Assembly (NCBI RefSeq): GCF_018332695.1
Contig: NZ_BOQN01000095.1
Location: 1-64,000 of the forward strand
From: Paractinoplanes toevensis
Lineage (GTDB): Bacteria > Actinomycetota > Actinomycetes > Mycobacteriales > Micromonosporaceae
Length of the DNA stretch: 64,000 nt
Reading direction: 5' to 3'
Part shown: piece after piece, positions 41,250 to 49,997 of the stretch
How positions within the stretch are numbered: position 1 is the stretch's first letter
Layout: each line of letters opens with the position of its first letter
Made by a program: the position numbers and the translations under genes
The notes under the pieces: model-generated
Seen by the model: only the letters and a program-made list of their open reading frames with translations
Told to the model about the DNA's origin: nothing
Database searches by the model: none

Positions 41250-43331
41250 TCAGGACGTTGGCGAGGTCAGGTCGTAGACGGTGGTGCCGCCGACGGTCTT
41301 CGCGGTGAAGTTGTCGGCCACCCACTGGGCGATCTGCGAGCTGGCGTCGCTGCCGCCGGTGCTCGTGCTGCCCCCGCTGCTGCCCCCGATGTAGTAGTGG
41401 ATCTTTCCGTCGGTGACGTACTTCTGGAATTGGGCGAGGGTGGGCGACGGGTCGGTGCCGTTGAAGCCGCCGACCGCCATCACCGGATCGCCGGTGGCCA
41501 ACTGGTAGCCGGATGCGCTCTGCGAGCCGACCGTGGCCGCCACCCAGGTGTACTTGTCGGCGTCCGCCTGGAGCAGTGCCTTCATCTCGTCGCTGACCGA
41601 GACCGCATCGAGGAGGCCGCCCGCGCCGCCGCCACGCATCCCACCGCCGCCGTTGCCGCCGCCCTGGAAACCGCCGCCGGTGGTCCCGCCGGTGGTCCCG
41701 CCGCCAGGGAAGCCACCGGCGCCGGGGCCACCACCTCGGTTACCCCCGCCCCCGCCCCCGCCTCCGCCGCCGAAGCCGCCGCGACCCCCGCCGCCACCGG
41801 GCCCGCCGAAGCCACCGGTCGACGGCCCCGCGGACGGGATCGAGCCGGTATGCGCTTCGGACGCGGTCTGCACGGCGTACGCCGCCGGTCCGGCCAGCAC
41901 CGCGACCAACGACGCACCCGCAGCCACCACGCCCAGCCGCGCCGCCAGGCGCGAAGTGATGAGCGCCGAAGCCAGCACTCCTGCCGCCGCGACCAGACCG
42001 CCGGCCAGCACCACCCAACGGAGCCAGGGCAGGAAGTCCGAGCTGCGGGCCAGCAGGTGATAGCACCACCAGGCGGTGATCGCGATGGCCGCCGCGAGTG
42101 TCGCCGAGGCGATGAAGTTGCGCCGGTTGCGCCAGAGGAGAACCGACCCCATGCCGACGACCGCGCCGATCGCCGGGGCGAGGGCGACGGTGTAGTACGC
42201 GTGGAAGATGCCCTGCATGAAGCTGAAGACCAGGCCGGTGATCATGAGCCAGCCGCCCCAGATCACGAAGCCGGCCCGCTGCCGGTCGGTGCGGATCCGC
42301 GGCGCGGTGAGCACCAGCCCGGCGACCAGCACGATCAGTGCGCCGGGCAGCAGCCAGGAGATCTGTCCGCCCTGCGAACTGTCGAACATCCGCAGCAGCC
42401 CGGTCTCACCCCAGCCGCTGCCGCCGCCACCTCCGCCGACGCTGCCGGTCTCGTCGCCGGAGAGCCGGCCGAGTCCGTTGTAGCCGAGGGCGAGCTCGAG
42501 GATGCTGTTGTTCTGCGAGCCGCCGATGAAGGGTCGCATCGAGGCCGGCACGAGTTCGACGATCGCGATGTACCAGCCGGCCGAGACCACGATGGCGAGC
42601 CCGGCGATGAGCAGCTGGACGAAGCGCTTGCCGAGCTTGGGCGGTCCGGCGATCAGGTAGGCGAGGCCGAAGGCCGGCACCACGAGCAGCGCCTGCAGCA
42701 TCTTGGCGAGGAACGCGAAGCCGATGAAGACGCCGGCCCAGACCAGCCACTTGGTCTTGCCGTTCTCGATCGCCCGGGAGGTCGCCCACGCACCGGCGAT
42801 CATCAGCAGGACGAGCATCGCGTCGGGGTTGTTGAAGCGGAACATCAGCACGGCGATCGGGGTGAGCGCGAGCACCGCGCCGGCGATCAGGCCCGCTGCC
42901 GGTCCGAACCAGCGCTTCACGCTGCTGTGGAGCAGGCCGACGCTGGCCACGCCCATCAGTGCCTGCGGCACCAGGATGCTCCACGAGTTGACGCCGAAGA
43001 TCCGGGCGGAGAGCGACATCACCCACAGTGCCGCGGGCGTCTTGTCCACCGTGATCGAGTTGGCCGCGTCGGAGGAGCCGTAGAACAGCGCCTTCCAGCT
43101 CACCGATCCGGCCTGGGCGGCCGCCGAGTAGAACGCGTTGGCCCAGCCCGACTTATCCAGTCCCCAGATGTAGAGGACACCGGTCAGCAGTAGCAGTGCG
43201 TACAGGGACGGACGCGCCCAGGCCGGGTCGTCCGGTCTGCCGCGCCAGAGGCGGTGCCACCTGGACGTGGGAGCCGCGGGGGGCGGCGGTGGGGCCACCA
43301 CGGGGGGTGGCGCGGGCAACGTCGAGGTCAT
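41250..43331 (-). CDS. GT39-type membrane glycosyltransferase (ArnT/PMT-like)
   Basis: The 693-residue protein has 11-13 transmembrane helices. Its first loop carries the GT-C signature acidic region (LDKSGWANAFYSAAAQAGSVSWKALFYGSSDAANSITVDKTP, in parts: NAFYSAAAQAGSVSW, DKTPAALWVMSLSARIFG). VLALTPIAVLMFRFNNPDAMLVLLM is typical of the actinobacterial family. A Gly-rich low-complexity insert of about 80 residues (codons around 41620-41830) precedes a conserved soluble C-terminal domain. It likely transfers a polyprenyl-linked sugar to a surface molecule outside the membrane. The ATG at 43331 has GGAG upstream. Confidence 0.92.
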   Translation of the reverse strand: MTSTLPAPPPVVAPPPPPAAPTSRWHRLWRGRPDDPAWARPSLYALLLLTGVLYIWGLDKSGWANAFYSAAAQAGSVSWKALFYGSSDAANSITVDKTPAALWVMSLSARIFGVNSWSILVPQALMGVASVGLLHSSVKRWFGPAAGLIAGAVLALTPIAVLMFRFNNPDAMLVLLMIAGAWATSRAIENGKTKWLVWAGVFIGFAFLAKMLQALLVVPAFGLAYLIAGPPKLGKRFVQLLIAGLAIVVSAGWYIAIVELVPASMRPFIGGSQNNSILELALGYNGLGRLSGDETGSVGGGGGGSGWGETGLLRMFDSSQGGQISWLLPGALIVLVAGLVLTAPRIRTDRQRAGFVIWGGWLMITGLVFSFMQGIFHAYYTVALAPAIGAVVGMGSVLLWRNRRNFIASATLAAAIAITAWWCYHLLARSSDFLPWLRWVVLAGGLVAAAGVLASALITSRLAARLGVVAAGASLVAVLAGPAAYAVQTASEAHTGSIPSAGPSTGGFGGPGGGGGRGGFGGGGGGGGGGNRGGGPGAGGFPGGGTTGGTTGGGFQGGGNGGGGMRGGGAGGLLDAVSVSDEMKALLQADADKYTWVAATVGSQSASGYQLATGDPVMAVGGFNGTDPSPTLAQFQKYVTDGKIHYYIGGSSGGSTSTGGSDASSQIAQWVADNFTAKTVGGTTVYDLTSPTS

Positions 43332-43426
43332 CGAGGCTCCACGAAGGCTGGTGGATTTTCTTACTCGATAACTCTCGACGTACGCCCTGTCCCGCTTTTG
43401 TGGGATTCCTGTGTGCCCGCTGTAAG

Positions 43427-44491
43427 TTACCGAGCGCGACGCTTGGCCGACGCGGTAGCGAGCTTCTCCAGCACCGAAACGGTCGGTTCCCAGCCCATGC
43501 AGGCATCGGTGACGGACTGGCCGTAGGTGAGCGAACCACCCAGCTCCTGCCGGCCCGGCACGAGGAAGCTCTCCAGCATGACGCCGCTGATGCCATGCTG
43601 CCCGTCGGCGACCTGACCGGCCACGTCCTCGGCGACCATCGGCTGACGCAGGTGGTCCTTGCCGCTGTTGCCGTGCGAGCAGTCGATCACCAGTCGCTCC
43701 GCCTCGCCGGCCTTGCGCAGCAGCTGCAGCGCACCCTCCACGTCCGCGGCGCTGTAGTTCGGGCGGCCGCCGCCACCGCGCAGCACCAGGTGGGTGTCGG
43801 GGTTGCCGGTGGTGTGCAGGATCGCCGGGGTGCCGGAGTAGTCGATGCCGGGGAAGACGTGCGGAACGGCCGCGGCCTGGATGGCGTCGATCGCCGTGCT
43901 GATGCTGCCGTCGGGACGGTTCTTCATGCCGATCGGCATGGAAAGACCGGAGGCCAGCTGCCGATGGACCTGCGATTCGACCGTACGGGCACCGATCGCG
44001 CCCCAGGCCACGGTGTCCGCGATGTACTGCGGCGTGATCGGGTCGAGGAACTCCACGGCGGTCGGCAGTCCCCGGCCGACGATCTCGAGGAGCAGCTTGC
44101 GGGCGATGCGCAGGCCGGTGCCGACGTCGCCGGTGCCGTCCAGCGCCGGGTCGTTGATCAGGCCCTTCCAGCCGACCGTGGAGCGCGGCTTCTCGAAGTA
44201 GACGCGCATCACGACGAGCAGGTCGTCACTGAGCCGGTCGGCCTGTTCGCGCAGCAGCCCGGCGTACTCACCGGCGGCGACCGGGTCGTGCACCGAGCAC
44301 GGGCCGACGACGACCAGCAGTCGTGGATCTCGGGCGTTGAGCACGTCTTCGACCTGTCGGCGGCCGTCGAGCACGGTGTCGTGCAGATCGGCCGTCAAGG
44401 GCAGCTCGTGGTGCAGCAGCGCGGGGCTCATCAGCGGAACGACCGCGGCGATGCGCTGGTCACGGACGCGCTGGACCTCGGGGACGGTCAC
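43427..44491 (-). CDS. aroF: DAHP synthase, class I (3-deoxy-7-phosphoheptulonate synthase)
   Basis: The 354-residue enzyme condenses phosphoenolpyruvate and erythrose-4-phosphate, the first step to Trp, Tyr and Phe. Type I motifs are clear: LLVVVGPCSVHDP, VMRVYFEKPRSTVGWKG, GMKNRPDGS, HTTGNPDTHLVLRGGGG, IDCSHGNSGKDH and GVMLESFLVPGRQ. Most actinomycetes rely on a type II enzyme, so this may be a second isozyme. The GTG at 44491 has GGAG 10 bases upstream. A leader peptide gene and mutually exclusive hairpins upstream indicate transcription attenuation by aromatic amino acids. Confidence 0.95.
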   Translation of the reverse strand: MTVPEVQRVRDQRIAAVVPLMSPALLHHELPLTADLHDTVLDGRRQVEDVLNARDPRLLVVVGPCSVHDPVAAGEYAGLLREQADRLSDDLLVVMRVYFEKPRSTVGWKGLINDPALDGTGDVGTGLRIARKLLLEIVGRGLPTAVEFLDPITPQYIADTVAWGAIGARTVESQVHRQLASGLSMPIGMKNRPDGSISTAIDAIQAAAVPHVFPGIDYSGTPAILHTTGNPDTHLVLRGGGGRPNYSAADVEGALQLLRKAGEAERLVIDCSHGNSGKDHLRQPMVAEDVAGQVADGQHGISGVMLESFLVPGRQELGGSLTYGQSVTDACMGWEPTVSVLEKLATASAKRRAR

Positions 44492-44545
44492 GGTGGTTCA
44501 TCTCCTTAGCCGGCGCCCGTAGGCGAGAGCCGGCATGCTCGTGGG

Positions 44546-44576
44546 CAAAACAAAAGGCAGCGACGTCGTCGCTGCC
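44546..44576 (-). terminator. Attenuator terminator in the DAHP synthase leader
   Basis: On the minus strand GGCAGCGACGACGTCGCTGCC forms a GC-rich hairpin (44556-44576) followed at once by TTTTGTTTTG (44546-44555). This is a canonical intrinsic terminator, rare in such GC-rich DNA. It sits inside the 5' leader, 55 bases before the structural gene. Its 5' arm overlaps a segment (44573-44580) that can pair instead with 44620-44627. Confidence 0.88.
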
Positions 44577-44627
44577 TCGGGCCGGCTCTGGCTTGGTGTC
44601 TCAGGTCATGCAGTGATAACCGAGGCA
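44573..44627 (-). promoter_or_regulatory. Antiterminator pairing in the DAHP synthase leader
   Basis: On the minus strand TGCCTCGG (44620-44627) is perfectly complementary to CCGAGGCA (44573-44580). This pairing uses four bases of the terminator 5' arm and so excludes the terminator. A preceding hairpin CCGGCT-CC-AGCCGG (44628-44641) lies directly next to the first arm and inside the leader peptide coding region. A ribosome at the leader stop (44606) would cover the 44620-44627 arm and favour termination. Confidence 0.75.
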
Positions 44628-44671
44628 CCGGCTGGAGCCGGCCCCGTAAACCACTGATACGTCCAAGACAC
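44606..44671 (-). CDS. Aromatic leader peptide (attenuation peptide) of DAHP synthase
   Basis: A 21-codon frame, GTG start and TGA stop, reads MSWTYQWFTG followed by PAPAGASVITA. Four of its first eight residues are aromatic: Trp3, Tyr5, Trp7 and Phe8, the three end products of the pathway. A TATGCT at 44679-44684 is a fair -10, which would put transcription start at or next to the GTG. The peptide would then be translated from a leaderless message, fitting the absence of a ribosome binding site. Stalling at codons 3-8 leaves the antiterminator arms free. It is too short for ordinary gene calls, and chance occurrence of this composition at this place is unlikely. Confidence 0.8.
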   Translation of the reverse strand: MSWTYQWFTGPAPAGASVITA

Positions 44672-44689
44672 GTCGGACAGCATAGCGCG

Positions 44690-46276
44690 TCACCGCGGCC
44701 GCGATGCCGTCTGCGGCAACTGACCAGCTGTTGGGATGAGGTCCGGCGGGAGCAGCGGCAGGACCACGGTGAAGACGGTCTGGCCGGGGACGCTCTGCAC
44801 GGACACGTTGCCGCGGTGGGCGGTGACCACGGCGTGCACGATCGAGAGGCCGAGGCCGGTGCTGCCGGCCGCCCGGGAGCGGGAGCTGTCGCCGCGGGCG
44901 AACCGCTCGAAGATGTGCGGCTGGAGCTCGGGCGCGATGCCCGGCCCGCCGTCGATCACGTGCAGGACCGCGGAGTCCTGATCGGCCCGGACCGCGACGG
45001 TGACGGTGGTGCCCTCCGGGGTGTGGGTGCGGGCGTTGGCCAGCAGGTTGGCGACCACCTGGTGCAGGCGGGCGCCGTCACCGATCACGGTGACCGGCTC
45101 CTCGGGCAGGTCGAGCTGCCAGTAGTGGCGCGGCCCGGCGGCGTGCGCGTCGCTGACCGCGTCGACCACCAGCATGGTCAGGTCGACCGGGTCGTGGCCG
45201 AGCGGCCGGCCGGCGTCGAGGCGGGCGAGCAGCAGCAGATCCTCGACGAGCCCGGTCATCCGCTGGGCCTCGGACTCGACCCGGCTCAGCACGTGCGCGA
45301 TCTCCTCGGAGATCGGTGCCCGGCTGCGGCGGCTCAACTCGGCATAGCCGCGGATGGCGGCGAGCGGGGTGCGCAGCTCGTGGCTGGCGTCGGCGACGAA
45401 CTGGCGTACCTGCATCTCGCTGGCGTGCCGGGCCTCGAGGGCGTTACCGACGTGGTCGAGCAGCTGGTTGAGGGCCGCACCGACCTGCCCGACCTCGGTG
45501 CGCGGATCGGTGTCCGATTGCGGGACGCGTTGTGCCAGCTGCACCTCGCCGCGGTCGAGCCGCAGCTCGGAGACCCGGGTGGCGGTGCTCGCGACCCGGC
45601 GCAGCGGCCGGAGGGTGCCGCGCACGATCAGCGCGCCGGCCCATCCGGCGATGGCCAGCGCGATGAGCAGGGCACCGCCGATGACCAGGGCAACGCGGAG
45701 CAGCGTGCTGCGGGTGTTGTCGAGCGAGAGTGCGATCACCCGGATGGTGCCTTTGTCGGTGTCCTCGGCGATCACCCGGTACGAGCCGTACCCCTCGATG
45801 TCGATGTCCTGCTTGGTGCCGTCCGCCTCGAGCGCCATCAACTGGTTCTCGGCCGCGCTGGTCAGCGGGGTGTACCCGGTGTCGTAGCTGCCTTCGGTCT
45901 TGGGGCTGACGATGCCGCTGCCGTCGTCGACGATGTTCGTGGTGGGGTCGTAGACGATCGAGATCGAGCCGATCTCCGAGCCGATGAACGGGCGGCTGGT
46001 GTCGAACCCGCCGGGCGGCTTGAACACTCCGCCGCTGGGGCTCTGCGGCTGGTTGCTGGGGCGGCCCGGGTGCATGGCCGTGTCGAGGCGAGTGTCGATC
46101 TGGTCGTACAGCTGCTTGCGCAGGAAGATCTCGGCGGTGCCGCCGACGGCCACGCCGAGCGTGGTGAGCAGCACGATGATGGTCGCCACGATGCGGGTGC
46201 GCAGCGACCAGCCCGCCGGCCGGCGCCAGCGGGCGGGACGAGGAGAGGGCGACTCAGTCAGCCGGCTTGAGGACAT
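44690..46276 (-). CDS. Sensor histidine kinase (OmpR-partner type)
   Basis: The 528-residue membrane kinase has TM1 at about 25-47, an extracytoplasmic sensor of about 150 residues (with FKPPGGFDTSRPFIGSEIGSI) and TM2 near 200. HAMP follows, then HisKA with FVADASHELRTPLAAIRGYAELSRR. The ATPase domain has VVANLLANARTHTPEGT, DGGPGIAPEL and GSTGLGLSIV. The ATG at 46276 overlaps the response regulator stop by 23 bases. The stimulus is not predictable. Confidence 0.94.
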   Translation of the reverse strand: MSSSRLTESPSPRPARWRRPAGWSLRTRIVATIIVLLTTLGVAVGGTAEIFLRKQLYDQIDTRLDTAMHPGRPSNQPQSPSGGVFKPPGGFDTSRPFIGSEIGSISIVYDPTTNIVDDGSGIVSPKTEGSYDTGYTPLTSAAENQLMALEADGTKQDIDIEGYGSYRVIAEDTDKGTIRVIALSLDNTRSTLLRVALVIGGALLIALAIAGWAGALIVRGTLRPLRRVASTATRVSELRLDRGEVQLAQRVPQSDTDPRTEVGQVGAALNQLLDHVGNALEARHASEMQVRQFVADASHELRTPLAAIRGYAELSRRSRAPISEEIAHVLSRVESEAQRMTGLVEDLLLLARLDAGRPLGHDPVDLTMLVVDAVSDAHAAGPRHYWQLDLPEEPVTVIGDGARLHQVVANLLANARTHTPEGTTVTVAVRADQDSAVLHVIDGGPGIAPELQPHIFERFARGDSSRSRAAGSTGLGLSIVHAVVTAHRGNVSVQSVPGQTVFTVVLPLLPPDLIPTAGQLPQTASRPR

Positions 46277-46985
46277 ACCCGGCTCCGCGCATCGTGTGGA
46301 TCATCGGTGCGCGACCCGCGTCGATCTTCTTGCGCAGGTAGGAGATGTAGAGCTCGACGACGTTGGCCTGGCCACCGAAGTCGTAGTTCCACACCCGGTC
46401 GAGGATCTGGCTCTTGCTCAGCACCCGGCGCGGGTTGCGCATGAGGTAGCGCAGCAGCTCGAACTCGGTCGCGGTGAGCGTGATCAGGTCACTGCCCCGG
46501 CGAACCTCGTGACTGTCCTCGTCGAGGGACAGGTCGCCGACGATGAGCTGCGACTCGGTCCGCATCGGGGAGTGGCCCATCCGGCGCATCAGGCCGCGCA
46601 GCCGGGCCACCACCTCTTCGAGGCTGAACGGCTTGGTGACGTAGTCGTCGCCGCCGGCGGTGAGGCCGGTGATGCGGTCCTCGACCGAGTCCTTGGCGGT
46701 CAGGAACAGCACCGGCACCTCGGGCGATTCGCCACGCAGGCGGCGCAGCACCTCGAGCCCGTCGATGTCCGGCAGCATCATGTCGAGGACGACGGCGTCC
46801 GGGCGGAAGTCCCGCGCGGTGCGCACCGCGGTCTGGCCGTCGCCGGCACTCTTCACGTCCCAGCCCTCGTAGCGCAGGGCCATGGACAGCAGTTCGGCCA
46901 ACGTCGGCTCGTCGTCGACCACGAGGACTCGAACCGGGCCACCGTCGGGGCGGCGGAGCTCGGTGCCGGATTCTTGGTTCGCCAT
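46254..46985 (-). CDS. OmpR-family response regulator
   Basis: The protein is about 243 residues. Its receiver (VRVLVVDDEPTLAELLSMAL, DAVVLDMMLPDIDG, VLFLTAKD, DYVTKPFSLEE) is followed by a winged helix (LTATEFELLRYLMRNPRRVLSKSQIL, VELYISYLRKKID, MIHTMRGAGYVLK). The ATG at 46985 has AGGGG at good spacing; an ATG two codons upstream (46991) is also possible. It overlaps the kinase gene and is transcribed first. Targets are unknown. Confidence 0.94.
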   Translation of the reverse strand: MANQESGTELRRPDGGPVRVLVVDDEPTLAELLSMALRYEGWDVKSAGDGQTAVRTARDFRPDAVVLDMMLPDIDGLEVLRRLRGESPEVPVLFLTAKDSVEDRITGLTAGGDDYVTKPFSLEEVVARLRGLMRRMGHSPMRTESQLIVGDLSLDEDSHEVRRGSDLITLTATEFELLRYLMRNPRRVLSKSQILDRVWNYDFGGQANVVELYISYLRKKIDAGRAPMIHTMRGAGYVLKPAD

Positions 46986-47121
46986 CGTCATGCCCCTACT
47001 GTCACGGGTCACGCTTTGCGCCGCCTTTCCGCTTCCTGTGTAGCACCTGTGACCCGGACGCACAGGAGGCGCAAATTGTTCGCACAGCCGTCTGACACCG
47101 TACGCCCTGATCGTGGTGGTT

Positions 47122-47370
47122 ATGACGCAGACGATGAAGCACCAGATGCTCGGCTGGAAGCGGCGTTCGGGTCTTGCGGCGCTGGGTGCCGCGGTCGCCT
47201 TGGCGGCCGTTCTGGGACCGCAGATGACCGCGACGACCCGGCTCGGGGCGGCCAGCGAGGTGGCCGGCTACGCGACGGTCACGGCCGCCGACACGATCAC
47301 GAGTCAGGCGATGCTGGCCGAGGTCGCGGCGGACAGTGGGCGCGTGTCGAAAACTCTCGAAAGCGTATAA
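47122..47370 (+). CDS. Small exported peptide, unknown
   Basis: The 82-residue frame starts at ATG (MTQTMKHQMLGWKRR). A basic N-terminus and hydrophobic segment GLAALGAAVALAAVLGP form a signal peptide or anchor. A short Thr/Ala/Ser-rich remainder follows. No family is recognised. GTG codons at 47113 and 47116 could extend it by two or three residues. It is divergent from the response regulator. Confidence 0.5.
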   Translation: MTQTMKHQMLGWKRRSGLAALGAAVALAAVLGPQMTATTRLGAASEVAGYATVTAADTITSQAMLAEVAADSGRVSKTLESV

Positions 47371-47388
47371 AACGCCCATAATGGTTGC

Positions 47389-47754
47389 ATGAGGATCATG
47401 CGTCGGGTATTAGCGATCTTGGTCGTGCTCGCGACGCTCTTCCTGGTGGCGCAACCGGCACAGGCGAGAGCAGGGGAGTGCACCGGCGATTGCCGGGCGC
47501 GCCTCGTCCAGGTCGGGTTGAAGGGCCGGGTCGTGCAGCTCGTCGCCGACGGGGACAGCACCTGTGCACTGACCGACGCCGGCGACGTCTACTGCTGGGG
47601 CGCCGACTACCCGGACGAGTACCGCCCGGGACGCAACCCGATGCTGCTCGTCACGGTCGGCGCGCTGCTGATCGCCGGGGGCGCGACGCTGCTGATGCTC
47701 AGTCGCTGGTCACCGCGAGAGCGGCGTCGCGAAACCGCTCCGCCCCCTGCTTGA
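47389..47754 (+). CDS. Exported single-RCC1-motif membrane protein
   Basis: The 121-residue product has a signal peptide (RRVLAILVVLATLFLVAQPAQA), a pair CTGDCRA, then VVQLVADGDSTCALTDAGDVYCWGAD, which matches one blade of an RCC1/BLIP-II repeat. A C-terminal TM helix (PMLLVTVGALLIAGGATLLML) and basic tail follow. One blade cannot form the seven-bladed propeller, so it may act as a short interaction module or assemble as a multimer. CATAAT at 47377-47382 could be a -10 placing transcription start at the ATG (leaderless). Its 3' end overlaps the convergent gene by 56 bases. Confidence 0.65.
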   Translation: MRIMRRVLAILVVLATLFLVAQPAQARAGECTGDCRARLVQVGLKGRVVQLVADGDSTCALTDAGDVYCWGADYPDEYRPGRNPMLLVTVGALLIAGGATLLMLSRWSPRERRRETAPPPA

Positions 47755-49867
47755 TCCGCTCGGTTACCGCCGGCTGGCTCCAGTCGTCCCAGGTCACCTG
47801 GCCGAGCGCCTGGTCGGTGCCGGACGCCGACAGGGTGACGCTCACCCCCGGGCTGCGCTGGGTGGTCAGCCGGCCGGACTTCGGCACGCCGACCGCGTGC
47901 GTCGACGGGTCGGCGAAGCCCATCATCGCCCACGGCACCCGTACGGTCAGGTTGTTGCCGTCGAGGTGCCACAGCGCCCGGCTGTCCGCGTTCGCGTCGT
48001 CGGTGTTCCACACCCCGTGCCGCACCAGTCCCGCGTTCTGCATCTCGATCGGCAGCTTCGCGCCGGTGCTCGGCACCGTCCGGGCTCGGTTCACCAGCAG
48101 CTCGTAGGCTCGCCAGCCGTCCGGCGCCGGGCCGCGCGCCGAATCCGGGATGCTCCCGTCGAGCTGCAGCGGATCGAGTTGCCGCCGCACGTACGCCTGC
48201 CCGGTGTGACCCACCAGATTGAGCGCGAAGATCGCGTCCGGCCGACGGTCGGCGCTGCCGGCCATCGGCGTGCCGGTGAGGCCGGGCAGCGGGTCGAGGC
48301 CGATCATCAGCGACCCCGGCGGCGAATCGCCCAGCCTGATCTCGAGATGCAGATACGACTCGTCGGTCCGGGCGGTGACCTTCCCGGCCGGCCAGCCACC
48401 GTCCGCGTCGATCAGCGCGGCCGGGTCGGTCTCGCGCGCCGCGTCCATCGCCAGCAGCCCGAAGCGCTGCTCGTTGGTGAGCGGGTCGCGCCAGAGCTGA
48501 CGCCGGTTCGGGACCTGGTGGGCGACCGTGTTCCAGGTGTAGCGGAACCATTCGTCGACCCACTCGAAGAGGAACCCACCGGCCAGCCCACGCGCCTGCA
48601 TGCCGCGCAGCAGTTCGGCGGTCATCTCGGTGGCCTCGATCTCGCTGTGGTCGCCCTGGTTGCGCCCGAGCGGCCCGAGGTGCGCCGATCCGATCGACGA
48701 CGGCACCCCGAATTCGGTGATCATCGTGGGCATGCCGTCATGGTGCTTCCGCAGCGCTTCGAGATAGGCGAGGTAGGGGTCGGCCTGCGCTTGCAGCGCC
48801 GGTTCCAGCCGCAAAAAATCCGGATAGTACGGGTACGCGTGATAGCTGGCGAAGGTTCCGGCCGGCCAGTTCGCGGTGGGCAGCACGTGATTGGCGTCCA
48901 ACTGCAGCAGGTCCTCCTGCCGCAGCGGCTCCTCCGGGTGGCGGAGCGGATCGGTGGTCGCCCAGTTCACGAACGCGATCGGCTCGCTCAGCCCTTTCTT
49001 CGCCTGGTAACCGGCCAGGTCGTTCATCCGGTTCGCCAGCCAGCGCTCGGTCGGGGTCGCGTCCGGGGTGCTGTGGAAGTACTTCCCGGAGATCGCCTTC
49101 GCGTCGGCGTTCTTGCGGTCGGTGGCGGCCGCCGCGGCCGGATCGAGCTCGGATCCGATGATCCACCCGGCCAGCCAGGGGGTGATGTCGGCGGTCCATT
49201 CGCCGCCGACCCGCCCCGGCAGGGTGGTGCGGTTCAACTGCCCGGACACCGCCTGCGCGGCGTCCTTCAGTTCCTGCCGGAAGGCGTCGGTGACCCGCTG
49301 GTCGTAGAGATTCCCCTTCTTTATGTACGCATCACCGACGAGCGAGACGCCCTGCATCACATAGAGCGGCCGATCCGGGTTCGCCTGGTTGTAGGCCGCC
49401 AGTTGCTGGTAGAACGCCGGCGGGTGGATGTCGTAGATCCGCACCACCCGGATGCCCAGCCAGGTCATCGCCGCGAACCAGGCGCGGTACTGCGCCGCCG
49501 AGACCGAGACGTCGGCCGGCACGTGACCCGGCGTGGTGTTGCCCAGGTCAACCCCGGGGAGGAAGGTGCGGTCCCCGGCCGTGGTGTGCAGCACGAACTT
49601 CTGCCCGTCGACGCTCGACACCATGCTCAGGCCGTTCGCGTCGACCGGCGCGGGCCGCCACGGCGTGCCGGTCGGCGGGGACGGTATGTCCCGCATCCCG
49701 GCGATCAGCAGTGCCGGCGAGCGCAACGCCGGCGACGAGGTGGCACCCGACAGCATCAGGCACAGCGCGAAGGCGAACACCGCCAAGGCGGTCGCCCGGG
49801 CGCGCCCGAATCGTGGACGGGCCGGCATGGACACGACATGACTCGAAAGGTCCCCCACGCTGGGCAT
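47699..49867 (-). CDS. Exported glycosidase-like protein (GH5-like TIM barrel)
   Basis: The 722-residue product has an N-terminal hydrophobic export segment (ALAVFAFALCLMLSGATSS). A barrel-like region holds IRVVRIYDIHPPAFYQQLAAYNQ, an acid/base candidate in WIIGSELDPAA, a nucleophile candidate in MPTMITEFGVPSSIGSAH, and FLFEWVDEWFRYTWN. The last 250 residues form a beta-rich domain (YLHLEIRLGDSPPGSLMIGLDPLPG, ALWHLDGNNLTVRVPW), similar in layout to CBM9/DOMON-type modules. I do not recognise the exact family. The start is uncertain: ATG 49867, GTG 49858 or ATG 49828. It may degrade or remodel a surface or environmental glycan. Confidence 0.8.
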   Translation of the reverse strand: MPSVGDLSSHVVSMPARPRFGRARATALAVFAFALCLMLSGATSSPALRSPALLIAGMRDIPSPPTGTPWRPAPVDANGLSMVSSVDGQKFVLHTTAGDRTFLPGVDLGNTTPGHVPADVSVSAAQYRAWFAAMTWLGIRVVRIYDIHPPAFYQQLAAYNQANPDRPLYVMQGVSLVGDAYIKKGNLYDQRVTDAFRQELKDAAQAVSGQLNRTTLPGRVGGEWTADITPWLAGWIIGSELDPAAAAATDRKNADAKAISGKYFHSTPDATPTERWLANRMNDLAGYQAKKGLSEPIAFVNWATTDPLRHPEEPLRQEDLLQLDANHVLPTANWPAGTFASYHAYPYYPDFLRLEPALQAQADPYLAYLEALRKHHDGMPTMITEFGVPSSIGSAHLGPLGRNQGDHSEIEATEMTAELLRGMQARGLAGGFLFEWVDEWFRYTWNTVAHQVPNRRQLWRDPLTNEQRFGLLAMDAARETDPAALIDADGGWPAGKVTARTDESYLHLEIRLGDSPPGSLMIGLDPLPGLTGTPMAGSADRRPDAIFALNLVGHTGQAYVRRQLDPLQLDGSIPDSARGPAPDGWRAYELLVNRARTVPSTGAKLPIEMQNAGLVRHGVWNTDDANADSRALWHLDGNNLTVRVPWAMMGFADPSTHAVGVPKSGRLTTQRSPGVSVTLSASGTDQALGQVTWDDWSQPAVTERIKQGAERFRDAALAVTSD

Positions 49868-49997
49868 TCTCCGGCGCCAAAGTTGCTGTATGAGGGGAAT
49901 TGTCGGGAAGCTTGGGGGGTCGGAACACTCGCCGTTGGCCCGATGTTGTGCCAGCGTTGACCGAGTCGGCGGCGCGAGGGCGTGGGGGAGCGTGCAC

